DNA of 58,643 bases. It comes from Mesaphorura yosii. Taxonomy: Eukaryota; Arthropoda; Collembola; Poduromorpha; Tullbergiidae. Under the pieces are notes generated by a model that was given only the letters and a program-made list of their open reading frames with translations, was not told the DNA's origin and ran no database searches. Positions 9,982-20,635 of the stretch are shown piece by piece; positions within the stretch are counted from its first letter, which is position 1; each line of letters begins with the position of its first letter. The position numbers and the translations under genes were made by a program. The stretch spans positions 1-58,643 of the forward strand of contig WIXG01000425.1 of NCBI GenBank assembly GCA_009869945.1, in the 5' to 3' direction.

Positions 9982-11118
9982 TCAAATTTTCGCGCTTTTC
10001 TTCGTCATTCCCGTCAAGCCGCGGTCAAGTTTTCGCTTCTTCTTATGGATAAAGACGAGGTCCGACTCGCCCTTCTGAAACATCGTCGAGACGGTGTATC
10101 CCTTCGAAATCATGAACTGCACCAGTTCAGCCTTCTCCTCCGAAGAAATGAGGTTGATTTCGATGACCCACACCTTGACGCGGATGAGCTCGAAGGGGAA
10201 CGTGCGAAGGACGTACGGCTCCTGGCTCTGAATGTCCAGACTGAAGAAGTCGACGGTCGTGACGTTGAGCGCCGCCAGAATCGCGTACAGCGGCAGCGTC
10301 TGTACTTCGTATTTGGTGAACGTCTTTGCGAAATATGGAAATATCGACCCATTGCCCAGTGAGCTCGAGTAATGCCATCCGTCGACGGACGTAAGTGTGG
10401 CCTGCGAGTTAGAAATCGAAAAATCGTGGGTATGGTGTCAATTAAAGCTTTAACAGGTTCAGTTCACCTGCATTGGGTACTCCGTCTTCGAAAGACACGT
10501 GTTGACAATGTACGCCTTTCGGTTTCGATGCAGGAGCGTGGGCATGACTTCCGGGTGGCATTCGATGAGGACTCCAGCCCAGCCCTTTGTTTCCTCCAGC
10601 CAAATGCTGTTAGAGACCGTAATCCCGTCACTTGCGCCGGCCTCGATGAATATTTTCTTCTTCTGACCTTTCGTCTGCAAATTACATGATTAAAATCGGC
10701 AAGATGGCAAAAGCGTTTGGCGTGGCCGTGATTAGTATGTTTGTCAACTCACCTGCCATTCGAGGAGTGGCCAAACCGTTGTCACAATGTCGCCAGGCGG
10801 CTGCGGTCTCGGTTCGAATGTGTAAGACAGTTTATTCGGTGGGATGACGTGCTTTTCCTGGATGTATTTCAAAAGTAACGGCTCCAGCTGGTGACAGTTT
10901 GCGATTTCAGCGGGTGTGATGTCTTCCACTGGCTTATCTTCCAATGCTTTGCACAAGCCGTGGGCGCTTCTGTTTAGTTTGGAGCTCCCAAAGCCACGAG
11001 CCATATACTTAGCGCTGTCACTCTGGCGTCCGGCTTCTTTGCGCCGCGTAAAGAACCAAATTATGAGGACCCCAACTTGGATGAGCAGCACGATTCGAAC
11101 TACGGGTTTCAGCTTCAT
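9982..11118 (-). CDS. FkbM-family methyltransferase, type II membrane protein (Star-like)
   Basis: CDS = complement(join(9982..10401, 10468..10674, 10753..11118)), 330 aa; introns of 66 and 78 nt, both phase 0. FkbM-type proteins are SAM-dependent, usually O-methyltransferases of sugars or small molecules; in arthropods this fold also occurs in the secretory-pathway protein Star. Residues 7-23 (VRIVLLIQVGVLIIWFF) form a signal anchor, placing the catalytic domain in the ER or Golgi lumen. The domain starts with IFIEAGASDGITVSNS (SAM-binding loop), then GVLIECHPE (acidic end of the second strand), VDFFSLDIQSQE and VWVIEINLISSEE, all in FkbM order. It lies upstream of, and on the same strand as, the fucosyltransferase run. 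Whether it methylates a sugar or acts as a Star-like trafficking factor is open. Confidence 0.8.
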
Positions 11119-11482
11119 GACTACTTAGTTTGACGTGGCGGGAGAGAGTCTGAATTTGAATTTGAACGGAACCGCCAGGCAGAGATTAGATCAGGCCGTT
11201 CTCAATTGCGAAAGGCAAGACCAGTCAATCGAATTGGCTGCCGGAGAAGTAAGAGACTCATTTTGAATGAATTGGAATTGTTGACTTACTTGTGATGTAA
11301 AGTAAATAAAAAGCCATTCTACATTTTTAAAAGTTTGAACAACTGGTCGAAATCGCAGCAGCAATGCGCAATTTAATTTAATACTTTTTTCTAATAACCA
11401 CACACTAACCAATCATGACTACGCTTTTCTTTAGGGCGGTGCAATGCAATGCATTGCAGGGCACGACTACAAAATTCTACCC
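11119..11482. other. intergenic: FkbM gene promoter side
   Basis: This 364-bp AT-rich gap lies between the receptor stop and the methyltransferase start. No coding signal is seen. Confidence 0.5.
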
Positions 11483-12860
11483 CTACGCCTTAATTGCCAC
11501 GACCATGTACGACAGCACGGCGAGGATGTAGTCCATAATTGACGAGGGCGTGATGCGGTGGAGGCCCATCGGCCGAAAGACGACCTGCCTGAGTGTCTTG
11601 ACCTGACGTACCTGAATCTTCTCGCTGTCTCTGTCTCCTTCGAACCCCACCCCCGCCGCCTTCTTCACCTGCTTCATGAAAATGAGGGATTTGACGTACA
11701 CGGTCGAGATTGGCAGGTAAAACACGTACATCCGAAGCGTGATGGCGAGCACGTCGAACGCGAAGAAGACGGTGAGGAGGACGCTGTCGGCGGCGAGCGC
11801 CGCGTAAATCACAAGCACGTTCAGGATGAGGTTGAGGAGCTCCATGAGGAAAATCAGCACGCCGAGCGTGGACTGGATGAAGGTGAGGTGCGGGCGAAGG
11901 CCAGAGTACACGCTTAATGCTGTGGCTCGCTGCTGCTGCGGTTGTGCTTTGAGCCCCGCCTGAGTGTGGTCGATGGTCCGCCCGATGATGGAGAAGATGA
12001 CGTTCATGAAAATGTCGAAGGAGCCGAAGATGCACCACGCCATTAGGCCAAAGTAGACTTCGCGGGCGTAAAAGACACCTTTTATCAGCTGGGGCGCCCA
12101 GAATCGTATTGCCAAGTTTGGGCCGATGGCGGGAGTTTCCTTCAGCCAGGCGCTGATTTGAGTACCCTCGCCAGCCGCCGAGGCTGAATGCTTGATAAAC
12201 CAAGAATTGAGGAAGGGCGGGAATCTCGGCAGAAGTACGCAAAGTGGCGTGAGGAGAAAAACATTAAAAACTGCTGCCGAACCGACGATCATCAGCTGGA
12301 GCTTGAAAAGACGGATCCGGGCCTTCATTTTCGGCTGGCGGTCAATGGAGCTCATTTCTAGAGCATTAAAATACAGGAACTCAAGATTCAGTCAAGGATT
12401 ATGCATCTTTGCGTAGAAACCTACGGGCAAATACATATTGCTCCAGCCTGAGGCCTGTCGTGAGCATCTCGGCAACATCCTCCACATAATAAAGAATAGA
12501 TCCATAGATTGTCAGTGCCACGACCGAACCAGTGAGCCACAGGCTCTGGATGAGATACCCGTTGTTCATTGTATCGTGCTTGTACTCCGTGAGATGGTTG
12601 TACCCGAGCAGCAGAGCCTCCGACAGGGCGACCGAGCTCAGGAAAATGACGTTGAACGCTGAAATCGCGAGACGACGCCTGGATTTCGTTCGGTAGACCG
12701 TCATCGTGCCTGGCTCGAAGTTGAACGGAAACACACCCACGCAGCGGAAGAGGGCAAAGTACGCCGAGTAAAGCTCCGTGAGCGAAACCATCTTAAGTTT
12801 CAGTTTCTCAAGTGCAGCAATCAGCCGATCAAAAAATCGTGCGAGTGAGAGGAATCGCAT
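11483..12860 (-). CDS. gustatory-receptor-like seven-transmembrane chemoreceptor
   Basis: CDS = complement(join(11483..12357, 12425..12860)), 436 aa; the 67-nt intron has a GTAGGT donor and a CTCTAG acceptor, phase 1. The start at 12860 is the first ATG in frame. About seven hydrophobic segments are visible: near ALFRCVGVFPF, SAFNVIFLSSVALSEALLL, LTGSVVALTIYGSILYYV, LMIVGSAAVFNVFLL, FGLMAWCIFGSFDIF, then a long pair (GVLIFLMELLNLILNVLVI and LAADSVLLTVFFAFDVLAI) and a C-terminal IMDYILAVLSYMVVAI. Length, topology and a C-terminal membrane segment ending the protein fit the arthropod gustatory receptor family (7tm_7), but the TYhxxxxxQF end motif is absent. The ligand is unknown. An unrelated membrane protein cannot be ruled out. 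Confidence 0.55.
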
Positions 12861-13829
12861 TTTGGCGGGCGCGAACTCGAAAGGAAAGGAAAGACTGGAC
12901 ACATTTTGTCGATTTTCTGTGAAACTGAAAATTCGGGAATCGGGAACTTGAATTCAACGTCTTATCGCGGGCAAGCCAATTTCAGAAGTAAATTACAATA
13001 ATTCGGGCTTTGGCTATTCAAAACTATCTTACTTCGTAGTCGGGTCCCTGCAAAACTGAGAATGACGACATGTAGCGTGAATTATTTAGGAATCAGCGTC
13101 GGACCATCCTGTGGCTCAGTTGTGTAATATTAAATTAACATGATTTATGTGAATTGTGTTAACCGATCTTCAAAGCAGTAAAAGCAGGCCACCCTGGAAT
13201 GGCAAACCAGTAGTGTGAATTACGAAATGTTGCAAAATTGTGGGAATTAGGTCTAAATTTACAAACCACATTTACAACTTACATTTGTCTTTCTAATCTC
13301 GCGATTCGATCTTTTGAATCGATGTAGTTGTGCTTATCAGTTCAGATCATTTGTGTTTTTAGTAGTAGGAATTGCAGAATTTGTGATAAATGACAATGGC
13401 ACGTCGGCGTCGGACCGGACGTCGTGCGTCATTATGCTGATAAGAACTGAGAATGTCTTCTCCTGCTCAAGGCCATTAATTATTTAGGATGATTACCCGG
13501 ATCACAAGAACAAGTTGATGTTTCGACATGTAAAAAGTAGTCAATCGAAGTGTTAACTAGCGAAAGTCGGTCGCAATGTCACATTTCGCAAGCATGAAAA
13601 ACCAAAAATGAACATTTTCGCAACTCCAACACAAAATGCGAAAATGGTAGACATACCAAATTCAATAGAACGCTCAAAATAGAAAAACTGAAAAATCGAT
13701 TAACTAATACTCATGATAAGGGTTAAGTACTTTTTAACAAGCTTTATTAACAATTTTCGTAACAAAGAATTAGAAAATGTTTTCTTTTTAACTAATTGAT
13801 ATAAATGCATAAAATATTCACAGTTTTTA
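12861..13829. other. intergenic: receptor promoter side and UBF-like 3' UTR
   Basis: This AT-rich stretch has no recognisable coding. TTTATT at 13743-13748 is AATAAA on the minus strand, about 90 bp past the UBF-like stop, and is the likely poly(A) signal of that gene. Confidence 0.5.
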
Positions 13830-16618
13830 TTATCTGCTGGTGCTGAATTTCTTCTGGTACTTCTCAATCTGTTGATCCCTGTACTCTTTGCTTGTCCTTG
13901 ACGGCCCCGCACCGCCTGCGACCATCTTCTTTCTCGAAGAGGCCGTTGGCTCTGTCGAACTCGAGCTGTCTTCCTCCTCGTCTTCGCTGCTGCTGCTTCG
14001 AGAAATCTCACCGACGTGGCCGCGGTCAATATTTTCAACGGGGAAAGGCGGAAGTCGGCCATGCCCTTGCCTGTAGCCTCGATCCGGTTCTTCTTCGTCG
14101 TCCTCATCTTCACTGCTGTCGTTTCGATTATTTTTTCCTTTGGTCTGATGCGCCGGCGCGTGAGTGTGCGCGGTTTGGCTCTTTTCCGGTTCCACGTGCT
14201 TCTTTTTCTTCTTGTGCCTCCGGTCTTCAGAACTCTCGCTGTCGCTGTCGGACTCAGATTTCTTCGCATGCTTCTTCTTCTTCTTTGAATGCGAAGACGA
14301 ACGTTCCGCCGTCGTTGCCGAAAAGGGCCGTGGTGGACTGGCATTGAGCTTCGGCAAGGCCACGCTAGTCTGAGGCTGAGCCTGGAAATGCAGGTCGAGG
14401 TTGAAACGTTCCACGTCCGACGTGAATTTTTTCTTCTTTGGTGAGGGTGGCACGACTACCGCCGCTTCATTGCTGTTGCCCGAGCTGGAATCCTCCACAA
14501 ATTCAGAGCTGGTCGGTCGTTTCTTAGGCGGACTTTGGCGTGGGGCAGAGGAAGGCTTGACTGGTTTCGGCTTAGACACCGGAGCCGCAGCAGGCCAGGT
14601 CGGCACTGGCAAAGGTACAGGCACTGGATAACGCACAGAAGGAGCCTTCGGGCTTGGACCCGGTACGAGTGACTTGGGTTCCTTGCGAGGGCGTGATTCT
14701 TCATCGGCGTCCGCCGGTTCGGGCGTTGGCGGCACAACCAGCGCTAGCTCCGCGTCTTCTGATTCGTTCTTCGCCTCGCCCGGCAGCCGAAGCCCTTCCC
14801 TGAACTTCTTTGGTATTGTCGAGTAAAGGATTGGCTTCGCCACGTCAGGCACTGTATTGTAAAATTCTGCAATCTCCTTCCGATACATCAGCACAGCCTG
14901 CTTGAAACGGACTTTATAAAGCTCCCGATCATTGTCGCTCATATCCACCAGCTTTTTGTCTGCTTTCTGCTTGAGTTCCGTTGGTGTCAGATTCCTGTTC
15001 GCTTCATCTTCCTCGAGCAGCTCCTTTTGCAGTTTTTCTGTCACCGTGTACGCTGGGCGTTCGGGCATTCCGCGTGCTACCGCCCAGATTTCCATTTCAG
15101 GGCGGCTCACTTTGTGTACGAGTTTGAAGGCCGGAGGCCTGTAGCCCCGGTGAGTTGCTTGAAATTCCAACACCGCATCGCGGTACTGCTCGCACTTTTC
15201 GACGCATTTGTTGATCCATTTCGCCTTCTTCTTGTCTTTGAGCCCATTCCATTTCTCTGAAAAACGGAGTTTGTGCTCGGTCAGATTCTCGTCGAGCTCC
15301 AGCGGGTCGAGGTTGAGTTTCTTCAAGCGGGAGTTAATGTACAGCGCCTGAGGGTTCATTGGCTGGACGGGGGCGTCGGGGAAGTCGGCCTCTGTCGATT
15401 CCTTTGGTGCCTTGACCCTCGGCTGGCGGGGCGCCCTGCTGCCAGTGCTGCCACCACCACCACCGCTCTTCTTTTTCTTAGGCTCTGCCTCCTCCGCTTT
15501 CACAGCGTCGTAGATTTCTTTGAACCCCGCAAATTCTGGATGCTCTTCAAAGTAAGCTGCGACCTGAGCCTCGTGCTCGGCGCGGGCAGTCACCGTTTCC
15601 TGTTCCCAATGCTTCTTCTCGGCGTCGGACAGGGCGTCGAATCCTTTTTTGTACTCCACTTGGAACTAAGAACAGAGTAAGATTTTTATTAAACACTGCT
15701 TAATTGCATTGATTCCTCGTGGCTGGAGCAATAACTTACATTAAGCCAAGTCGGAAACTTGTCCCTCTCCTCCTGCGTCCTTCGATTCCACTTGTCTTTC
15801 AGATACAAGTGAAATGCAGACAAGAACCGTTTGCTCTGTGGGAATCCAGGCAGCGCCTCCAGAAGTTTGTACTTAAATTGCGTGTTACTGTACGTGAGTT
15901 TAATTTCGTTCACCAATTCTAGCATTATCCTGTAAGAGCGGGTGCACCCCTTCAGAAACTGCCAGGCGACTTTGAGCTGGTTGGCCGTGTACATTCCAAA
16001 CGCGATGCGGTCCCATTTTATGCTTGTGGCTCGGGCTAAGTGGGATTTGACGTCCGTCGGCGATAATTGCGAGCTGAGTCGATCCAGGAAAGTTGTCATG
16101 TCTTCCTCCCGCATTGCGCAGACAATGGAACTGCCCTCCTTCACGACGGCGCTGTTCTTCCGCTTTTCACGTTCAGCCTCCTTTCGAGACTGAGACGGCT
16201 GAGCAGGCGCAGCCGAAGGTACCGAAGATTTCTTCGCAGTGACATGATTGGAAGTGGGTTTTTTGTCTTGGTCAACAGAGTCATCTGCTTTGGATTTGTC
16301 CGGCTTTCCTTTCTTGGCAGCTGCCGCTGTGGATTTCTTGTCTTCCTTGTGCAACTCTTCTTCCTCGTGGCTAAGATCAAATTTGGTCACTTCGACTTCC
16401 TCGATGGCGCCACCATCACCTTTCCGGGAAGAAGTTCGGATCGCCGGTGTTTTCTTCGGGGTTACCGGCGCTTTCTTCGGAGTCACTGGTGCTTTTGCTT
16501 TGGCGGGACTAGTTTCCTCGGCCTTGACGTTCCGCCGGCCGGCTGCAGGCTTTGCAGGAGGAGATTCTTTGGCCTTGGTCGCCGCACCTTTCGGATTAGC
16601 TCTTGTTCTGCCAGCCAT
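13830..16618 (-). CDS. Ubtf: UBF-like HMG-box protein (RNA polymerase I upstream binding factor)
   Basis: CDS = complement(join(13830..15665, 15740..16618)); one 74-nt phase-0 intron; about 904 aa. The ATG at 16618 follows a GTG that extends the frame but is not a start. Residues 1-160 are Lys/Pro/Ala-rich and disordered. The block MTTFLDRLSSQLS with KWDRIAFGMYTANQLKVAW matches the UBF N-terminal dimerisation region. HMG-type boxes follow: FPQSKRFLSAFHLYLKDKW, then PVQPMNPQALYINSRLKKL with LRFSEKWNGLKDKKKAKW, then RPEMEIWAVARGMPERPAY with YKVRFKQAVLMYRKEIAEFY. The C-terminal 300 residues are Pro-, Lys- and Ser/Asp-rich (runs of KKKKK and of SSSEDEEEDS), recalling the acidic tail of UBF. The role would be to activate rDNA transcription in the nucleolus. 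I count about three boxes, against six in vertebrate UBF, so another HMG-box protein is possible. Confidence 0.75.
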
Positions 16619-17586
16619 CACTCATTCATGTGATCAATTACAAATTGCGATAATCTAGACAAACGAGTGAGTATAATCAAAATCTTTCGTCAGAACTGAT
16701 CTAAAAGGTAATTTACTAGTTAGAGGTCACTGATCACTAATCACAACTCACCTTATCTTCAAGTAAGAGTAGCAATCACCACTATCCATTAATTTAGTCC
16801 TTCGCCCTTCGCCGTCGGCGGGTGTAGAACCTGCATCGTAATCAGTGTTTAGCCATTTAACAGTGTTCAGTATCATCGCCCGAGAGAACTTAGAGCCGCT
16901 TAACTTAGCACTTAATTCAACTGCAGAAATGAACTACAGCCTTACCTGAATTCGTTAATTTCATCGGCACCGGAGACCTCTCTTTCTAATACAATTTAAA
17001 GCACAATCAAAACTGCAATCAGTAATACACAAAACACAGCCACTGACCAGTTTACAGTTAATAGTTGCAACACAACAGTAACAGAACGAAATTCTCGAAC
17101 ACTTTGCGCTTGAAGTGTAGATTACGAGATACTTATTCGCATAACGAATGAATGAAACGACGCGGGCTCGCCTCAGTCACGGCATAGCGTAAGCTACACG
17201 AAATATTGCGAGCCACTTGTCGCTTCCTTCGGCCAGCCAGCAGCAGGACAGGCAGGCAAAGGCAACATTCAACGCAACGGCCGGCCGAGTCTCGTAAACA
17301 ACTTTCAGTGTACTCCTGCGCTCGTGGGCTCGCACCTTCTAAGCCTTTAGTCCGTCCTGGCTCAAGCCGTACAACGTGGTTTTGGACGCGACACGCCGTG
17401 CCATGCAATGAATGAAAAAATAGGCATCCCAAACGAAATGAATTCCAGTTACAGCGCATTCATTGATGACAATCAACGCTGACGAGTTTATTACAACAAA
17501 TTAAATCACATTCGAGTTTGATGACAAGAATTTATTGCAATTATATAAATTAGGATATCGAGTACACAATTAGCGCATTTTTATGA
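16619..17586. other. intergenic: UBF-like 5' leader and SNF8 3' UTR
   Basis: On the minus strand, GTAAGG near 16946 and GTGAGT near 16750 could be donors, and a TCTAG at 16655-16659 an acceptor, so a spliced 5' UTR is plausible. TTTATT at 17531-17536 (minus-strand AATAAA) is the likely SNF8 poly(A) signal. No protein-coding signal is seen. Confidence 0.4.
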
Positions 17587-18428
17587 TCACTGAAATTGTT
17601 TCACCGCCAAGAAGAGGCTTGGAAACCAGAATGTGCGCCCTCCCCCGAAATCGTCGATCCACACAATCCCCTCGCAGACGAGACGCTCAAGTACGGAGCC
17701 CACACGCGTCGGAGTCCAGCGGAGGTCGCGACCCAGCTCGTCTGCGGTGATGAAGCACTGCCCTGACTTGGCCGCGTACTGCACGACGGTCGTGTTGTCC
17801 AGGCTGAGCTCCTCCGGCACACAGAAGACGAGTGACTCCTCCAGCGAGTCGTCGCTCCCAGTCTGAATCACGCCACAGCCTCTGCCCAGCACGTGAAGGG
17901 ATTTCATGGCACGTTTGATGTCACCACTGAAATAAAATGAAAGTAAAGATTTCAACATTAAAGTAATTAAAAATATTGATTAACTGATGAATTGACCACT
18001 TACAAAGATATTTCAGTCGTCTTCAGATTCTTGTTCCTCGACGAATTCAGCCTCCGCCGCAGTTCACCGAAAGTCATGAACCCGCCATTCAATTCTTTAG
18101 TAGCCAGAATAATTTCGACGGATTGCACCGCAATTTCGTAGTAAAACGAGCCCATGCCCAGCAACTCCGACCAGAAGCCCTTGGAGGATGCGAGCGGGTC
18201 CACGCCTATGGTTGCACACATATTCTGAAAGTGCTCACGGAATTCTGGGTCCTTCTTGATCGTCTTCCGGTACTTGGCAGCGAATTCTTCGAGCTTCGTC
18301 TTAAAATCTTGTAGTTGCTTGGAGAGTTCTTCCAGCTGATTTTCCTGGATCTCGTTCCCCTTATCGCGGAATCGCTCCTGAGCTTTAGTGCGGTCCTGAA
18401 TCGCGCCGATACCGGCACGACGTCGCAT
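17587..18428 (-). CDS. Snf8: SNF8 / Vps22, ESCRT-II subunit (EAP30)
   Basis: CDS = complement(join(17587..17926, 18004..18428)), 254 aa; 77-nt intron (GTAAGT to TTTCAG, phase 2). Vps22 pairs with Vps36 and two Vps25 copies in ESCRT-II, which sorts ubiquitinated cargo on endosomes. The start MRRRAGIGAIQ is the conserved N-terminus, followed by a coiled coil (about residues 18-65), the FQNMCATIGVDPLAS and FWSELLGMGSFYYEIAVQ helices, and then tandem winged-helix domains (GGFMTFGELRRRL; VLGRGCGVIQTGS; GQCFITADELGRDLRW; LERLVCEGIVWIDDFGG). Full length for the family (about 250-260 aa). It is divergent from ARP6 with 262 bp between the two start codons. Confidence 0.95.
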
Positions 18429-18690
18429 TTTCAGGCACTGAGGACAAGTTAATGAATTGTTTAAAAAGATTTAACTGCAATTGTTAAATTAAATGACGGA
18501 ATTCGTGCACTTGGGTTTTGTTTCGAGCTATTCGCGTCTCGCACGCAAGGAAAGCCAGCAAAAAGCGCTTTGACGTAAGCTCAAATTATTCAGTCGAGAG
18601 TCGAGATTCGTACGGGAGAAATTAATTTAGGCTTTCGTCGAATAAGGTTTATTGATTTCGTAGGTTCTTAAAGTCGTACAGTTGTGAGTC
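18429..18690. promoter_or_regulatory. shared divergent promoter of SNF8 and ARP6
   Basis: Only 262 bp separate the two start codons, so both 5' UTRs and core promoters must fit here. I see no TATA box. The region is moderately AT-rich, as in many TATA-less housekeeping promoters. Confidence 0.6.
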
Positions 18691-20200
18691 ATGGCTGAAG
18701 GCTCACCCACCACGTCTGGCTCCGGGCCTACTCTTATCATCGATAACGGGGCACACACAATAAAAATCGGCTTCGCATTCGATTTAAAGCAGCCGGAACC
18801 TCCACCGCCGGCAACGGAGTCATCGGAGGCGCCTGCCCAAGAGAAACTGATTGAAGAAGGGGAAGAAAGCGCTGATCGTGCTGATTCTGACAAGCCAACC
18901 AATCAGGAAGCGACGACGTCGCCTCCACCGACCCCAACAAAGAGTTCCAAGCCCACCAGCATGTGTTTGTAAGTGCTGCCCGTCATTTTTACATATTTGT
19001 AGTCAATTAATCAGTTTCTAATCGAATTTGTTTTGCTATTTCTACAGGCTGATGCCCAATTGCATCGCCAAAGCCAAGAGTGAGCGCCGTCGGCCCTTCA
19101 TCGCCAACCAGATCGACGATTGTCGGGATCCTTCAGGTCTCTACTTCATCCTCCCGTTCCAGAAAGGATACATGACCGCTCCACACATCCAGAAGACAGT
19201 CTGGGACCACATTTTCGGCTCCGATGCCCTGAACATCAACTTTGCCGAGACTAATCTGATCATTACGGAACCCCTCTTCAATTTCCAGTCATCTCAGGAG
19301 CTGATGTGCGAAATCCTGTTTGAAGACTATGGATTCAATTCAGTCTGCCGTACCACGGCGCCTCATCTCGCCGATTACAATTACGCAACCAACAATCCGA
19401 GCCTGGAGGGCGAAAGCAATGTCTGCACGCTCGTCGTGGACAGCGGCCACAGTTTCACGCACGTCATTCCGTTCATAAATGGCCAAAAGGTGACCAACGC
19501 CATTCGGCGAATAGACATCGGGGGCAAGGCGCTAACAAACCACCTGAAGGAGGTCATCTCGTACCGGCAGATTCACGTGCTCGACGAAACGTACTTAATG
19601 AACCAAGTGAAGGAGGATTTATGCTACGTCACGCAGAATTTCAATGAAGCCATGAGGGTGGCTCGGCTCAAATTCCCCCAAAACACAATCTACCGCGAAT
19701 ACGTGCTGCCCGACTACACGGCGGTCAAACGGGGCTTCATTCGGGCTCCCGCCGATACGCTTTCGCGCCCCGCCGAAGGCGAGCAGATCCTGAAGTTGAA
19801 CAACGAGCGATTCTCGATCCCAGAACTCCTCTTCAGCCCTTCGGACATCGGAATCAAGCAGATGGGCATTTCTGAGCTTGTGCACGAAGTCGTCAAGAGT
19901 TTCCCGGACCCGGTCCAGCCACACTTTTACAAGAATATCATCCTCGTCGGGGGTAACGCCAATTTCCCAGGGTACAGGGAGCGAGTGCAGGCGGACGTGC
20001 GGGCGCTGGCGAAGGAAGAGTTTGAGGTGGAGGTCCACATCGCAGGCTGCAACAGCAACGGGGGACAAAATCCGACGACGTACGCGTGGCATGGCGGCAA
20101 TAAACTGGCGCACGACCCTGATTTGGTGAAATACACAGTAACGAGAGACCAGTACCTGGCTGAGGGCATGGTGGCGTTCGCGAAAGTGTGCGACATTTAA
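18691..20200 (+). CDS. Arp6: actin-related protein 6 (ARP6), with an N-terminal insertion
   Basis: CDS = join(18691..18968, 19048..20200), 476 aa; 79-nt intron, phase 2. ARP6 is a subunit of the SWR1/SRCAP complex, which places H2A.Z in chromatin. Conserved blocks: LIIDNGAHTIKIGFAF (nucleotide-binding start), ANQIDDCRDPSGLYF, ILPFQKGYM, NLIITEPLFNFQS, LVVDSGHSFTHVIPF (phosphate loop 2), LTNHLKEVISYRQ, NQVKEDLCYVTQ, FSPSDIGIKQMGI, and NIILVGGNANFPGYRERV. Ordinary ARP6 is about 400 aa. Here about 60 acidic, Pro/Ser/Thr-rich residues (about 31-88) separate the first strand pair from LMPNCIAKAKSERR. The insertion ends at the exon junction. AATAAA at 20374-20379 is a likely poly(A) signal. Confidence 0.93.
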
Positions 20201-20403
20201 TACAGCTTTATTTAGTTGCGTAATGTTACATTACGTTTCTATTTTTCAACATACTCGTTGGTAGACGATCTGTCCTTCTTACCTACCCAGTGAGCGATGA
20301 TGTCATAATTACAATTACGTTGCATGTTAAGATGCGACGTACAGAAATTAATTAGACTACACGTGAAATCATGAATAAATTCTTTCTAATTTTTTAACAG
20401 ATC

Positions 20404-20635
20404 CACTATGGTCAGGAAATCAAAAAAGCGTGCGTGTAAGTTTTTTAATCGATTCTTATGTATTTTTCAACGCTTAGCCTTACCTGAACAAACCCTAGCT
20501 TCCTGTGACATCTGAAACTCGAAAAAACGATGCGTCGTTTTCGAATTCTTGCTTTAGATTCAGACTTAGCGTTGAAAAATACATAATCGATTAAAAAACT
20601 TACTCGCACACTTTTTTGATTTCCTGATCATAGTG
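20404..20635. repeat. non-autonomous DNA element (MITE-like), copy 1, with long terminal inverted repeats
   Basis: The left arm (20404-20477) begins CACTATGGTCAGGAAATC and the right arm (about 20565-20635) ends GATTTCCTGATCATAGTG, an imperfect inverted repeat of about 70 bp. The ends read CACTA/TAGTG, as in CACTA elements, but the flanking triplets (ATC and TGA) do not match as a 3-bp duplication. The 90-bp interior has no coding capacity. It shares its right half with the repeat at 23657-23846. Confidence 0.8.

Noticed and set aside
9976..10378. ORFs on other frames of the methyltransferase exons
   Set aside because: The FkbM motifs run in a different frame that joins cleanly across splice sites, so these are shadows.
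13700..14344. 214-codon Arg-rich minus-strand ORF overlapping the UBF-like 3' end
   Set aside because: It is the UBF-like tail read in another frame; the Lys/Ser-rich frame is continuous with the HMG boxes.
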